A DNA stretch of 64,000 nucleotides from Flavobacteriaceae bacterium (GCA_018608625.1 JABAZC010000066.1:1-64000); one strand, 5' to 3'; numbered from the stretch's first letter, positions 9,609 to 21,320 are shown. A program made the numbers and translations. The notes: a model not told the origin generated them from the sequence alone.

Positions 9609-10605
9609 AAGTGGAGTCTCGAACCGATAAAGTAGAACTAACAACAACTTGCTTAATTTCCTTAGACTTGGTTCTTAGCGCTTCTACCATCATTTTTGCA
9701 GCTGAATTTCCGATGGTATAGCTATGCTGATTGATAGTTGTTAATTCAGGTGTCAAATTATGCGCCATCCTTTCGCTAACGTATCCGATAACTGCGATAT
9801 CATTTGGAATCTGTTTACCCGATGATTTTACTGCTTTTAAAGCAGCTAATGAAGCATCGGTATCTAGAGCCATGATGGCGTCTACAGGATTTGATCTTAA
9901 ATAGTCAGCCATTACTACTCCTGCTTGCTTATCATCTGACTCTAACAGAACTGGAGTTAAACCAGCAGTTTCCATCGCTTTCACGTAGCCTTGAGCACGC
10001 TTAACTCCAACATTTAACTTGTGAATTGTTGATAATAGAATAATTTGCTTACGATCTGAATTGATCAGTTTTTGAGTGGCCTCAGATAAGGCAGTAAAAT
10101 CATTGGTAGTTACTTTCCCACAGTCAACGGAATCAATTACTCTATCAAACATCACTACTGTTTTACCGTTGTCCATTACATTATTAAAATGATCGTAATT
10201 TTGCAAGTTTTGTGTTTCTTCACAAACAGCTACAATAAAGCCATCTACTACACCATTGGACAACATATTAAAAGTTTCTACTTCCTTGGCATGCGACTCT
10301 TTAGTTAAGCATACAATGATATTAAAATTAGTGTCAGATATCATGCTTTCAATCCCATATAAAGCACGGGCAAAAAAACTATTCTGGACGCTAGGAATCA
10401 CTACCGCGATAGTATTGGTTTTCCCAGACTTAAGACCGACTGCAATTTTGTTTGGTTGGTAATTATGTAGTTTTGCCAACTCAACGATTCGTTTTTTGGT
10501 GGAATCACTTATTTCGTGACTATCGTTAAGCGCTTTTGAAATTGTCGAGATTGACACACCTAAAATAGATGAAAGTTGTTTTAAAGTAATATTTGATCCC
10601 GGCAT
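9607..10605 (-). CDS. LacI family transcriptional regulator
   Basis: TLKQLSSILGVSISTISKALNDSHEISDSTKKRI: LacI HTH and hinge, followed by periplasmic-binding-like domain. Confidence 0.93.
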   Translation of the reverse strand: MPGSNITLKQLSSILGVSISTISKALNDSHEISDSTKKRIVELAKLHNYQPNKIAVGLKSGKTNTIAVVIPSVQNSFFARALYGIESMISDTNFNIIVCLTKESHAKEVETFNMLSNGVVDGFIVAVCEETQNLQNYDHFNNVMDNGKTVVMFDRVIDSVDCGKVTTNDFTALSEATQKLINSDRKQIILLSTIHKLNVGVKRAQGYVKAMETAGLTPVLLESDDKQAGVVMADYLRSNPVDAIMALDTDASLAALKAVKSSGKQIPNDIAVIGYVSERMAHNLTPELTTINQHSYTIGNSAAKMMVEALRTKSKEIKQVVVSSTLSVRDST

Positions 10606-10806
10606 GAAAACTATTGTAATTGTTCAAGTATAAAGGTAATACAACCTAAGGTCTCAACAAAATTTATATTTTAGATATTGAATGACCCTAAAAAGCTATA
10701 ATCACTTTAATTAAGATTAGTAAAACTTCTAAAAAAAAACAAGTACAGGGGAGCTACTTAATATTAATTTATTTTTTAAAATTCTGTAAAATAATTGAAT
10801 TATTAG

Positions 10807-12858
10807 TTAGCTAATTTTTAAGCCATTTGCAGTATCATGAGCAGCATCAGGGTTTACGAAAACCAGCCTTCCGTCAGCTGTTTCAGTCATTAAAATCATT
10901 CCTTGGCTTTCAACTCCACGCAACGCACGCGGTGCTAAGTTTATTAGTACAGTGACTCGTTTCCCTATCACCTCTTCAGCGGAGAAACTATCGGCAATTC
11001 CCGATACAATAGTTCGTGTATCTACACCCGTATCTACCTGAAGGACTAATAGTTTTTTTGCTTTAGGCATTTTCTTAGCCTCTATAATGGTTCCAACACG
11101 AAGGTCTAATTTTGAAAAATCTTCAAAAGAGACTGTTTCTTTTTGAGACTCTATTTCTTTATTAGCTATTTCGTTGGCTAACTTACTTTTAGCCAATTTT
11201 TCTAACTGGAATTCAACTTCAGAATCTTCAATTTTAGCAAATAATAAATGAGCTTCCCCTATTTGATGAGAAGACTTCAATAATGAACCCCTACTTTCTA
11301 TATCTGCCCATGAGAGAGCATCCAAATTAAGCATAGTTTTTAGCTTTTGAGATGACCATGGCAATAAGGGTTCTGAAACAACAGCAAGTGCCGCTGAAAT
11401 TTGAAGCGCTACATACATGATAGTTTGTACCCGTTCTGGATCTGTTTTTACAACTTTCCACGGCTCAGCATCCGCTAAATACTTATTTCCTAATCGCGCC
11501 AAGTTCATTAGCTCTTGACTGGCCTCTCTAAATCGGTACCGTTCGATTGAGCTAGAAAGGATATTAGGATACGATTGAATCGCATTTAAAGCCGCTGTAT
11601 CTTCAGCAGAAAACTCATCAGGAGCTGGAACGATACCTTGATAATATTTATTCGTCAAAACCACAACTCTATTGATAAAGTTACCAAAAATTGCTACTAA
11701 TTCATTATTGTTTCGTGCCTGAAAATCTTTCCAAGTAAAATCATTGTCTTTTGTTTCAGGAGCCGTTGCTGTTAGTACATAACGTAACACATCCTGTTTT
11801 TCTGGAAATTCTTTTAAATAATCAGGCAGCCAGACAGCCCAGTTTTTAGACGTCGAAAGTTTTTGACCTTCCAGATTTAAAAACTCATTTGCAGGTACAT
11901 TAGTAGGAAGAATATAACTGCCTTCAGCTCTTAGCATGGCCGGAAAAATAATACAGTGAAATACAATGTTATCCTTGCCAATAAAATGAACTAGGGTTGT
12001 GTCTTCATCTTTCCAATAAGGCTCCCAGTCTTTACCTTCTTTTTGTGCCCATTCTTTAGTAGAAGAAATATAGCCTATTGGGGCATCAAACCAAACATAC
12101 AAAACTTTTCCATCGGCACCTTCAACAGGAACCGGAATCCCCCAATCCAAGTCACGAGTAACCGCTCGTGGACGTAGTCCATCATCAATCCAGGACTTGC
12201 ATTGACCATAAACATTAGGCTTCCAATCCGACTTATGGCCTTCTAGGATCCATTTTTTTAAAAATGCTTCGTGCTTATCCAGAGGTAAAAACCAGTGTTT
12301 CGTTTCTTTTAAACTTGGAGTTGCACCCGTAATTGCTGATTTTGGTTTTATAAGATCAGTGGCATTATGAGACGTTCCACAGGCCTCACATTGATCACCA
12401 TAGCTTTCTTCATTGCCGCACTTTGGACAGGTTCCGACCACAAAACGATCGGCTAGAAACTGTCCTGCTTCAGCGTCATATAGCTGCGCATTTGTTTCTT
12501 CTATGAATTCTCCTTTAGCATGAAGAGTTGTGAAAAATTCGGAAGCAGTTTCGTGATGAATTTTAGCGGAAGTTCTTGAATAATTGTCAAACGAAATTCC
12601 AAATTCCTTAAACGAAGCTTTAATATTTGCATTATAATGATCCACAATGTCTTGGGGTGTGACTCCTTCATTTTTTGCTTTGATGGTAATTGGTACACCA
12701 TGTTCATCACTTCCGCATATAAAAGCCACGTCATGGCCTTTTAGACGGAGATAACGCGCGTAAATATCTGCAGGAACATAAACACCCGCCATGTGACCTA
12801 TATGTAAGGGTCCATTGGTATAAGGTAAGGCGGCGGTAATGGTATAACGTTTTGACAT
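10807..12858 (-). CDS. metG: Methionine--tRNA ligase
   Basis: [35 protein letters not shown]; Zn motif [24 protein letters not shown] (KMSKS-like); C-terminal tRNA-binding domain. The track start at 12888 overlaps a consensus -7 box, so the start is placed at MSKRY (12858). Confidence 0.96.
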   Translation of the reverse strand: MSKRYTITAALPYTNGPLHIGHMAGVYVPADIYARYLRLKGHDVAFICGSDEHGVPITIKAKNEGVTPQDIVDHYNANIKASFKEFGISFDNYSRTSAKIHHETASEFFTTLHAKGEFIEETNAQLYDAEAGQFLADRFVVGTCPKCGNEESYGDQCEACGTSHNATDLIKPKSAITGATPSLKETKHWFLPLDKHEAFLKKWILEGHKSDWKPNVYGQCKSWIDDGLRPRAVTRDLDWGIPVPVEGADGKVLYVWFDAPIGYISSTKEWAQKEGKDWEPYWKDEDTTLVHFIGKDNIVFHCIIFPAMLRAEGSYILPTNVPANEFLNLEGQKLSTSKNWAVWLPDYLKEFPEKQDVLRYVLTATAPETKDNDFTWKDFQARNNNELVAIFGNFINRVVVLTNKYYQGIVPAPDEFSAEDTAALNAIQSYPNILSSSIERYRFREASQELMNLARLGNKYLADAEPWKVVKTDPERVQTIMYVALQISAALAVVSEPLLPWSSQKLKTMLNLDALSWADIESRGSLLKSSHQIGEAHLLFAKIEDSEVEFQLEKLAKSKLANEIANKEIESQKETVSFEDFSKLDLRVGTIIEAKKMPKAKKLLVLQVDTGVDTRTIVSGIADSFSAEEVIGKRVTVLINLAPRALRGVESQGMILMTETADGRLVFVNPDAAHDTANGLKIS

Positions 12859-12877
12859 TGTGTGATGTATATAGGTA

Positions 12878-12885
12878 CAAAAATA
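12878..12885 (-). promoter_or_regulatory. Bacteroidota -7 promoter element for metG
   Basis: Reverse complement TATTTTTG (TAnnTTTG) about 20 nt upstream of the MSKRY start codon; -33 element only weak (CTG). Confidence 0.5.
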
Positions 12886-12953
12886 CATAATATTACTTCT
12901 AATCAGAAACAGAATTTTGGAGAAATTCTTATCTTTACAAAAAGCCTCGTAAA

Positions 12954-13976
12954 ATGATTTTCAAATCTTTCATATACTGCCTTTTTCTGTTATCGATTGT
13001 TGGTGCAGACATACCAACTGTAGAGACCCCTAAAATAAAAAAAATAACAACTAATACGCTTTCTAATATGATACGCCCAGCTTACTTAAAAATTGGAGAT
13101 ACGGTTGCTATTCTTGCTCCTGCGGGCGTATTAAAACAAGATCTTGAAGTTATTGAAAAAACAAAAATACTTCTAAAAAAATGGGGACTAAAAGTGGTCT
13201 TTGGGGAGCACCTAGAGACAAAAGAAAATCATTTTGCAGGCTCAGACTCTGAAAGAGCCAGTGATTTTCAATGGGCATTAGATCAACCTAACATCAAAGC
13301 AATATGGTGTGCCCGAGGCGGGTATGGAGCCCTAAGAATTATTGACAAACTCAACTTTAAAAATTTTAAAAAATATCCAAAATGGATTATAGGATATTCC
13401 GATATTACAGTTCTACATTCTGCACTAAATAACTTGGGCTATGAAAGTATACACGGCATGATGTGTGTTAATTTAACCGAAGACGAAAAATCAATAAAAC
13501 TCTCAATTAAAACCCTCAAGTCAGCTCTTTTTGGGGCACTTAAAAGCTATGAGATAAAAGGGCATAAAGATAATAATCCAGGCAATGCTTCTGGACAGCT
13601 AGTGGGCGGAAACTTATCATTATTAACCGCAACATTAGGGAGTGAGACTAGCTTAAGTACTATGGGGAAAATTATTTTTATTGAAGAAATTGGTGAGTAT
13701 AAATACCACATAGATCGGCAATTACAAAGCTTGAAACGTGCCGGATACTTCCAACAATGTTCTGGCGTAATTATCGGGGATCTAAGTAAACTAAAAATTA
13801 ATAACCCCAAATGGGGACAGACCATTGAAGCGCTCATCTTAGACATTCTAGAAGACACAAACGTACCAGTCGCTTTTGGATTTCCTGCAGGGCACGAACT
13901 AGAAAATAGAGCGCTCTATTTAGGACGGCACATCAAGCTCAATGTGACCAAAACCCATACAAGGGTCTCATTTTAA
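12954..13976 (+). CDS. LD-carboxypeptidase (peptidase S66)
   Basis: [13 protein letters not shown]...[18 protein letters not shown]...[14 protein letters not shown]...[16 protein letters not shown]...[14 protein letters not shown]66 motifs; hydrophobic N-terminal extension. Confidence 0.9.
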   Translation: MIFKSFIYCLFLLSIVGADIPTVETPKIKKITTNTLSNMIRPAYLKIGDTVAILAPAGVLKQDLEVIEKTKILLKKWGLKVVFGEHLETKENHFAGSDSERASDFQWALDQPNIKAIWCARGGYGALRIIDKLNFKNFKKYPKWIIGYSDITVLHSALNNLGYESIHGMMCVNLTEDEKSIKLSIKTLKSALFGALKSYEIKGHKDNNPGNASGQLVGGNLSLLTATLGSETSLSTMGKIIFIEEIGEYKYHIDRQLQSLKRAGYFQQCSGVIIGDLSKLKINNPKWGQTIEALILDILEDTNVPVAFGFPAGHELENRALYLGRHIKLNVTKTHTRVSF

Positions 13977-13995
13977 GAATTCCTAAAAAAATATC

Positions 13996-16900
13996 CTAAG
14001 ACAGGATCGGCTTCAATGCTTTTAGACCATCTTGAACTGAATTAATATCTGAAAAACTCATTAAAAGCCGAAGACCTAATCGCATTTGCTTCTCTTTTAC
14101 TGTGCATAATTTTGGATGGGCTTGTACGTATTGTAAAACTTTGGAGAAATGAATGCTTTGATAAAAACGGCTATCTTGATCACTAATGAAATACCCAATA
14201 AGTCTACCTTGTTTCATGACTATTTTCTCAAATCCTAAAGTCGTTGCTAACCATTTAATACGCACACTATCTAAAAGGTCTACTACCTGTGTTGGTAAAG
14301 CCCCAAATCGATCAATTAAATCCCGTTCAAATAACTCTAATTCTGCTTCTATTTTTAATGAATTTAGTTGTGTATATAGACTCAAACGCTCGGTAATGTT
14401 ATTGATGAAATCATCTGGAAACATAAGTGAGAAGTCCGTATCAATAGTAACCTCTTTTACAAATTCTTTAGTGTTTATATCTTCATTGTATAAATTCTTA
14501 AACTCTGTTTCTTTAAGTTCTTCAATAGCTTCATTAAGAATTTTTTGATAAGTATCGAACCCAATATCGTTAATAAATCCACTTTGTTCTCCACCTAACA
14601 AATCTCCTGCGCCTCTGATTTCTAAATCTTTCATGGCTATGTTAAACCCACTTCCAAGAGCTGTGTATTGCTCTAAAGCCGATATTCGCTTGCGCGCATC
14701 GTCTGTCATGGCATGAAAATCAGGCGTAATGAAATAACAAAAGGCTTTCTTATTACTTCTTCCTACACGACCACGCATCTGATGCAAGTCACTCAAACCG
14801 AAATTATTGGCATTATTAATAAAAATGGTGTTGGCATTTGGCACATCAAGACCACTCTCAACTATTGTAGTACTGACAAGGACATCAAATTCTCCACTCA
14901 TAAAATCCAGCATAAGCTGTTCCAGTTTGCGGCCTTCTAACTGGCCATGGCCTACTCGAATTTTTGCATCGGGAACTAAACGTTGGATAAGTCCGGCAAC
15001 TTCTTTTATGTTTTCAATGCGGTTATGAATAAAATAAACCTGTCCTGAACGCTGAATTTCATAATGAATTGCATCCCGAATGATGGTTTCACTAAGACGA
15101 ATTACTTGACTGTCTATAGGATAACGGTTTGGAGGTGGAGTTGTAATGACAGATAAATCACGTGCGGCCATCAAACTAAATTGTAAGGTTCGTGGAATTG
15201 GAGTCGCGGTAAGAGTGAGTACATCAACATTATCCTTTAGTGTTTTAAGCTTTTCTTTAACGGCAACACCAAATTTTTGTTCTTCATCTACAATGAGAAG
15301 ACCGAGATCTTTAAACTTCACCGACTTATTAACCAATTGGTGCGTTCCAATAATAATATCTAATTGACCTGATTCTAATTGCTCTAAAACTTCTTTTCGT
15401 TGTTTTGTACTTTTGAATCTGTTTACATAATCAATAGTGACTGGAAACTCCTTGAAACGCGCTTTAAACGTCTTGGCATGTTGAAATGCAAGGATGGTTG
15501 TAGGTACTAAAATAGCGACCTGTTTGCCGTTGTCAACCGCTTTAAATGCAGCTCTCAAGGCCACTTCTGTTTTCCCAAACCCTACATCCCCACAAATCAA
15601 ACGATCCATTGGGCGCTCACTTTCCATATCTGCTTTGATATCAGCCGTAGCAGTAACTTGATCTGGGGTGTCTTCATACATGAAAGACGCTTCTAGTTCG
15701 AGCTGCATAGAACTGTCTGGCATGTATCTAAAGCCTGTTTCTAGTTTACGCTTTGCATAGAGTTTGATTAAATTAAAAGCAACTTCTTTAACCCTTAGCT
15801 TTGTTTTTTGTTTTAGAACCTTCCATGCTTTACTTCCTAATTTATAAATCTTTGGCAGTTTACCATCTTTCCCATTAAACTTAGTAATCTTATGAAGCGC
15901 ATGAATACTTAAATATAACACATCTCGTTCGCCATAAAACAATTTGATTGCTTCTTGATTTTTACCTTCAACATCAATTTTTTGTAACCCTCCAAATTTC
16001 CCAATTCCATGGTCAATATGGGTGATGTAATCGCCAATTTCAAGCTTTGTTAATTCTTTGAGGGTAATGGATTGCTTTTTTGCATAGCCATTCTTGAGAT
16101 GAAATTTATGATAGCGCTCAAATATCTGATGATCCGTATAGCAAACTATCTTTTTTTCATGATCTACAAAGCCTTGATACAATGACATGACTATAGTTTG
16201 GCACTGAACTTCTTGATCTACAGTTTCAAAAATATCATAAAAACGCTGCGCTTGCTGAGCATTAGAGCAACATATATAATTTTGATACCCTAAATCATGT
16301 TGGGTATTTAAATCCTCAATTAATAAATTAAATTGCTTGTTAAACGACGGCTGTGGACCCACATGAAGTTCAACTTTCTGTGTCTTCTGAGTCGCAAATA
16401 TCGCATTCGTTCCAAATTCAGCGACTGAAAAACCTAATAACTGTGATTTAAAATTAGCTGAAGTGCAAAATAAATCTTCAGGGAGACTATGATTAATCGA
16501 AGAAGAAAGTGAGCTATAGGCTACTATGGCTTTCTGCTGTAGGGCATCGGTTGTGGCTAAAAAGCTAGGGATGTCTTTGGCAAAAATTACTGTATTTGCA
16601 GAGATATATTCTAAAAAACTCTGACGTGTTTCGTTGATTGATTTATGTTCAATATTTGGTAGAATATGAATTTTTTTGAGAGTCTTAATAGACAGCTGAG
16701 ACTCAACATCAAAGGTTCGGATAGTATCCACCTCATCCCCAAAAAATTCGATTCGATACGGCTCATCATGCGAAAAAGAAAATACATCCACAATACCTCC
16801 ACGAACAGAAAACTCTCCTGGATCTGTGACAAAATCAACTCTAGAGAATTGATATTCAAAAAGTATCTCGTTAAAGAAATCTAAACTAATTATATCTCCA

Positions 16901-17340
16901 ACTGCAACCTTGAAAGTAGACTGTTCAAGTTGCTTCCTAGACACTACTTTTTCAAAAAGCGCTTGTGGATAAGTAACAATTAGTGCGGGCTTTTTTTGGG
17001 AGTTTATTCGACTTAGAACTTCGGCTCTCAATAAAACATTTGCGTTGTCAGTTTCTTCAATCTGGTAAGGCCTTCGGTAACTTCCAGGATAAAACAAAAC
17101 TTCTTTATCATCCAATAACATTTCAAAATCGTTTAGATAATATGCGGCTTCTTCTTTCGAATCGAATATCAATAAAAAAGGCCGGTCAGACGACTTAAAA
17201 ATTGTGGCAACAGAAAAGGTTAAAGAGGAGCCTAAAGCGCCTTTTAAATGTAGTTTTTCTTTAGAATTGGATATGAAATCACTCAGTTTTTGATGAATCA
17301 AAGACTGTTTAAATTTTTGAGAAATAATTGTTTTACTCAA
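13996..17340 (-). CDS. mfd: Transcription-repair coupling factor
   Basis: 1114 aa; CarD-like domain (LEIGDYITHIDHGIGKFGGL), helicase motifs DRLICGDVGFGKTEVALRAAF, VDEEQKFGV, LTLTATPIPRTLQ; TTG start. Confidence 0.96.
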   Translation of the reverse strand: MSKTIISQKFKQSLIHQKLSDFISNSKEKLHLKGALGSSLTFSVATIFKSSDRPFLLIFDSKEEAAYYLNDFEMLLDDKEVLFYPGSYRRPYQIEETDNANVLLRAEVLSRINSQKKPALIVTYPQALFEKVVSRKQLEQSTFKVAVGDIISLDFFNEILFEYQFSRVDFVTDPGEFSVRGGIVDVFSFSHDEPYRIEFFGDEVDTIRTFDVESQLSIKTLKKIHILPNIEHKSINETRQSFLEYISANTVIFAKDIPSFLATTDALQQKAIVAYSSLSSSINHSLPEDLFCTSANFKSQLLGFSVAEFGTNAIFATQKTQKVELHVGPQPSFNKQFNLLIEDLNTQHDLGYQNYICCSNAQQAQRFYDIFETVDQEVQCQTIVMSLYQGFVDHEKKIVCYTDHQIFERYHKFHLKNGYAKKQSITLKELTKLEIGDYITHIDHGIGKFGGLQKIDVEGKNQEAIKLFYGERDVLYLSIHALHKITKFNGKDGKLPKIYKLGSKAWKVLKQKTKLRVKEVAFNLIKLYAKRKLETGFRYMPDSSMQLELEASFMYEDTPDQVTATADIKADMESERPMDRLICGDVGFGKTEVALRAAFKAVDNGKQVAILVPTTILAFQHAKTFKARFKEFPVTIDYVNRFKSTKQRKEVLEQLESGQLDIIIGTHQLVNKSVKFKDLGLLIVDEEQKFGVAVKEKLKTLKDNVDVLTLTATPIPRTLQFSLMAARDLSVITTPPPNRYPIDSQVIRLSETIIRDAIHYEIQRSGQVYFIHNRIENIKEVAGLIQRLVPDAKIRVGHGQLEGRKLEQLMLDFMSGEFDVLVSTTIVESGLDVPNANTIFINNANNFGLSDLHQMRGRVGRSNKKAFCYFITPDFHAMTDDARKRISALEQYTALGSGFNIAMKDLEIRGAGDLLGGEQSGFINDIGFDTYQKILNEAIEELKETEFKNLYNEDINTKEFVKEVTIDTDFSLMFPDDFINNITERLSLYTQLNSLKIEAELELFERDLIDRFGALPTQVVDLLDSVRIKWLATTLGFEKIVMKQGRLIGYFISDQDSRFYQSIHFSKVLQYVQAHPKLCTVKEKQMRLGLRLLMSFSDINSVQDGLKALKPILS

Positions 17341-17486
17341 TATAAAAATTTTTGCAAAGATAGAATATTACAATCTATTTGTGTTAAAATTAATGAATAC
17401 ATAACAGCAATTTGTTTGTAGAAAATAAAACAGTATAGGTTATGACTACGAATCGTTTCAATAAATAATTCGTTATTTATGAATCC

Positions 17487-18371
17487 CTAAATAGTGCCTC
17501 TTTTTGACCCTTGATCTAAAATCCGCATGAGCCCCTCTTGCGCCACAGAAGCTATTAAGTTTCCTTTTGAATCAAAAACGCTACCTCTAGAAAAGCCTCT
17601 TGAATTAGAAGCGCTTGGACTGTCTATAGCATACAAAAGCCATTCACTAATATCAAAATCACGGTGAAACCAAATTGTATGGTCAAGACTTGTGTAAAAA
17701 ACTTCCTTTGAATTTAAAAATTCACGATGTGGCATTGAGGCAGGCCTCAAAATATTATAATCAGAAGCATAGGCTAATAACTGATGCTGAAGTGGGATAC
17801 TCTGAGCTACTTTTTCACAGGTTTTAAACCATATATTATCAAAAGGCGGACTGTTTTTCAATAGCTTAGTTAACATATTGTCTACAGGCTTAAATTCAAA
17901 TATTTTAGGTAAAAAAGACTTATATCGCTTGTAAGTGTCTGGAATCACGTCTTTGAACTGTTCAATTTGCGCGTGACTATCCATTAATTCTTCAGGAGGA
18001 AAAACATTGGGCATTGAAATTTGATGATCAACCCCTTTTTGTTTTCTTTGAAAAGAGGCAGACATATTAAATATGGGCTTTTCATTTTGAAAAGCAACAA
18101 CACGTCGTGTGGTAAAACTACCACCATCTCTAATAACATCAACTTCGTATTTAATTGGAATATTTATGTTTCCACCCAATATAAAATATGCATGCATTGA
18201 GTGGGCGAAGCGATCATCTGAAACAGTTTGGTACGCTGCGTGAAGCGATTGAGCTAAAACTTGTCCTCCAAAAACACGCCCCCATGGTGCCTGATAGTTT
18301 TTACCTATAAAAGTATGGTCATTGATTTTTTCAAGAGAAACTAGCTCAATAAGCTCTGAGAGGGATTGCAT
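17487..18371 (-). CDS. tesB: Acyl-CoA thioesterase II
   Basis: NYQAPWGRVFGGQVLAQSLHAAYQTV...LHAYFILGGN-like and SLDHTIWFHRDFDISEWLLYAIDSPSASNSRGFSRGSVF: TesB double hot-dog motifs. Confidence 0.92.
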   Translation of the reverse strand: MQSLSELIELVSLEKINDHTFIGKNYQAPWGRVFGGQVLAQSLHAAYQTVSDDRFAHSMHAYFILGGNINIPIKYEVDVIRDGGSFTTRRVVAFQNEKPIFNMSASFQRKQKGVDHQISMPNVFPPEELMDSHAQIEQFKDVIPDTYKRYKSFLPKIFEFKPVDNMLTKLLKNSPPFDNIWFKTCEKVAQSIPLQHQLLAYASDYNILRPASMPHREFLNSKEVFYTSLDHTIWFHRDFDISEWLLYAIDSPSASNSRGFSRGSVFDSKGNLIASVAQEGLMRILDQGSKRGTI

Positions 18372-18470
18372 ACGTTAAATTATTTAGACAAAAATAATGA
18401 TTTGAACTCAAAATGACTTTTTTATTAATCTAACAATCTGTTAAATTTTTGTAATATTGAACAGAACTTA

Positions 18471-18983
18471 ATGTGCTACAAGAAAATGGATCAACTTTTA
18501 ATAATTTTTGCTGGATTCCTAATGGTCTTAGGCCTCATTGGAAGTTTTCTTCCCGTCCTTCCAGGTCCACTAACAGGCTGGTTTGGGCTTTTGATTTTAT
18601 ATTTAATTCCCAATATTGACCTCAGCATAGTTACTATAGTGGTAACACTTATAATTGCTATTCTAATTTGGGTACTAGACTATATCATACCTGCTATGGG
18701 AACGAAACGGTTTGGCGGCACAAAGGCTGGAATGATTGGCACCACTGTAGGGCTCATTTTAGGTATACTATCTCCAATTCCAGGTGGAATTATTTTAGGG
18801 CCCTTTGTAGGAGCTTTTGTTGGCGAGAGGTTAAATAAAGCCAACACAAAAACAGCTTTTAGAGCTGCTTTTGGAAGCTTGTTAGGGTTTTTAACATCAG
18901 CTTTTATCAAACTAATGGTTTCGATTGTATACTTGGGTCTTTTTATTTCTATCATATGGAATCACAAAGCAGAGCTATTTTAA
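18471..18983 (+). CDS. DUF456 family membrane protein
   Basis: LPGPLTGWFGLLILYL...DYIIPAMGTKRFGGTKAGMIGTTVGLILG...GPFVGAFVGE: typical DUF456 pattern. The ATG at 18487 is an alternative start. Confidence 0.82.
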   Translation: MCYKKMDQLLIIFAGFLMVLGLIGSFLPVLPGPLTGWFGLLILYLIPNIDLSIVTIVVTLIIAILIWVLDYIIPAMGTKRFGGTKAGMIGTTVGLILGILSPIPGGIILGPFVGAFVGERLNKANTKTAFRAAFGSLLGFLTSAFIKLMVSIVYLGLFISIIWNHKAELF

Positions 18984-19072
18984 CCACTTAATAGCATTTA
19001 ACAAATTATTTGATAATTGCTCTGTATTTTATATTAAATTCGCCCTACTAAATTATTATTAAATATAACACT

Positions 19073-21307
19073 ATGAACAAGTACATTACTTCCTTATTTT
19101 GTGGTTTATTTTTTGCGTCAACTGTTTTAGTTGCTCAAGAAAAACAAGAGTCAAACTACAACTACACTGACGCTTTCGGACATGATTTTTATTCCAAAAA
19201 CGGAACAGCAACAAGATCGGCTAGTGGAAAACCAGGTCATGCCTACTGGCAAAATGGTGCTGATTACACAATAGACGTTAACTTAAATGAAACCACTAAA
19301 GAAATTTCAGGATCAGAAACAATTACATACACAAACAACAGTCCAGATGAACTTGAATTTTTATGGATGCAATTGGATCAAAACTTATTCAAGCTAGACT
19401 CACGTGGTAATGCTATCATCCCTTTGAAAGGCAGTCGAAACGGCGCTAAAGGACAAAGTTTTGATGGGGGTTATGGAATTAATAAAATTCAATTAATTTA
19501 CAAAAAAGGACGTCGATCTACCGTAGTAAACACTACCTACTCAATTGTTGATACACGAATGAAAGTCAACTTACCAAGAGCATTAAAGGCTAATGGGGGC
19601 ACGGTAGGAATACAAATTGATTTTTCATTTACGTCTCCGGATTACGGCTCGGACAGAATGGGAGTACTTGAAACTAAAAATGGACGTGTTTTCACTCTTG
19701 CACAATGGTACCCAAGAATGTGTGTATATGATGACGTAACTGGATGGAACACCCTACCTTATCTTGGTGCTGGAGAGTTCTATTTAGAATACGGAACTTT
19801 TGATGTAAACATTACAGCACCTGCAAGCCATATCGTGGTTTGTTCAGGAGCGCTTTTAAATCCTTCAGAAGTTTATACAGAAGAACAACAAAATAGATTA
19901 AGTAAAGCAGAAGCTAGTGATGCAACTGTTATGATTCGTTCGGAATCCGAAATAAATGAGTCAAGCTCTCGCCCTTCGGGTGCTTCCACTTTAACATGGA
20001 AATTTAGAATTGAAAACTCAAGAGATGTAGCCTGGGCGTCCTCAGCAGCATTTATATTAGATGCAGCACGTATTAATCTCCCTAGTGGCAAAAAGTCTCT
20101 AGCTATGTCTGCATACCCTGTAGAAAGCGTAGGACAAGATGCATGGACCCGTTCTACAGAGTACACAAAAGCTTCCATAGAACATTATTCTGAGAAATGG
20201 TTAGAATACCCTTACCCAGCGGCTATCAATGTTGCTGGTAATGAGGGAGGAATGGAATATCCTGGAATTGTATTTTGTAATTATGAATCAAAAAAAGCCC
20301 GTTTATGGGGGGTTACTGATCACGAATTTGGACATATTTGGTTTCCAATGATTGTGGGATCTAACGAGCGTTTACACGCTTGGATGGATGAAGGATTCAA
20401 TACTTTTATTAACTCGCTTAGTACGGATGCATTCAATGATGGAGAATATAAAGATCCTGTTCAAAATATGCACCGATTTTCTGGAATGTTAGTTAATGAT
20501 AATCTGGAAGCAGTTTACACATCTCCAGACAACTTAAAAGAAAGAAATTTAGGTATTCTAGCCTATTACAAGCCAAGTGCTGGGTTAACGATATTACGAG
20601 AACACATTTTAGGAGAAGAGCGTTTCGACGAAGCATTCACTGCATACATTGATCGTTGGGCGTATAAACACCCAACTCCAGATGACTTTTTTAGAACAAT
20701 TGAAAATGTGGCTGGAGAAGACCTAAGATGGTTCTGGAGAGGCTGGTTCATTAACAGCTGGAAAGTAGACCAAGCGATTACAAAAGTGAAATACGTAAAA
20801 AATGACCCTACCCAGGGAGCTATTGTTACAATCGAGAATCTAGAACAGATGCCTATGCCAGTCGTGATTGAATTTAAGACTGTTAGCGGATCAGTAACAC
20901 GACATACGCTTCCAGTTGAAATATGGAAAAGAAATACATCTTGGACCTTTCAATATGACTCTACTGAAGAGTTAGCAAGAGTTGTCATTGACCCTGATTA
21001 TGTATTGCCAGATGTAAACTCTAGTAACAATAAATGGAAAGCAGCAGATGGCACTGCTAGTGTAGAAATTTTAACAGATTATGTTGGTGACTACAGCTCG
21101 ACTACATTTCCAATGCCTGTAACTATTGCAGAAGCAAATTCAGTCCTTGAACTTCAACTAGAAGGGCAGCCTTCCTTGCCTTTAGAAAGTGAAGGAAATG
21201 GCGAATTTGTATTTGAAGAAGCTGGTCTTGAAATGAAATTTAATGCGGAAAAAACTGGGTTTAGCCTAGAAGTAAACGGCCAAACTTTCGAATTCACGAA
21301 GAATTAA
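19073..21307 (+). CDS. M1 family metallopeptidase
   Basis: GGMEYPGIVFCNYES (GAMEN-equivalent), DHEFGHIWFPMIVGSNERLHAWMDEGFNTF (HExxH-18-E). Confidence 0.92.
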   Translation: MNKYITSLFCGLFFASTVLVAQEKQESNYNYTDAFGHDFYSKNGTATRSASGKPGHAYWQNGADYTIDVNLNETTKEISGSETITYTNNSPDELEFLWMQLDQNLFKLDSRGNAIIPLKGSRNGAKGQSFDGGYGINKIQLIYKKGRRSTVVNTTYSIVDTRMKVNLPRALKANGGTVGIQIDFSFTSPDYGSDRMGVLETKNGRVFTLAQWYPRMCVYDDVTGWNTLPYLGAGEFYLEYGTFDVNITAPASHIVVCSGALLNPSEVYTEEQQNRLSKAEASDATVMIRSESEINESSSRPSGASTLTWKFRIENSRDVAWASSAAFILDAARINLPSGKKSLAMSAYPVESVGQDAWTRSTEYTKASIEHYSEKWLEYPYPAAINVAGNEGGMEYPGIVFCNYESKKARLWGVTDHEFGHIWFPMIVGSNERLHAWMDEGFNTFINSLSTDAFNDGEYKDPVQNMHRFSGMLVNDNLEAVYTSPDNLKERNLGILAYYKPSAGLTILREHILGEERFDEAFTAYIDRWAYKHPTPDDFFRTIENVAGEDLRWFWRGWFINSWKVDQAITKVKYVKNDPTQGAIVTIENLEQMPMPVVIEFKTVSGSVTRHTLPVEIWKRNTSWTFQYDSTEELARVVIDPDYVLPDVNSSNNKWKAADGTASVEILTDYVGDYSSTTFPMPVTIAEANSVLELQLEGQPSLPLESEGNGEFVFEEAGLEMKFNAEKTGFSLEVNGQTFEFTKN

Positions 21308-21320
21308 GAAGCAAGACTCC

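Noticed and set aside
14186-17198. Several 70-120 aa + strand ORFs
   Set aside because: All antisense to mfd, which has clear domain motifs throughout.
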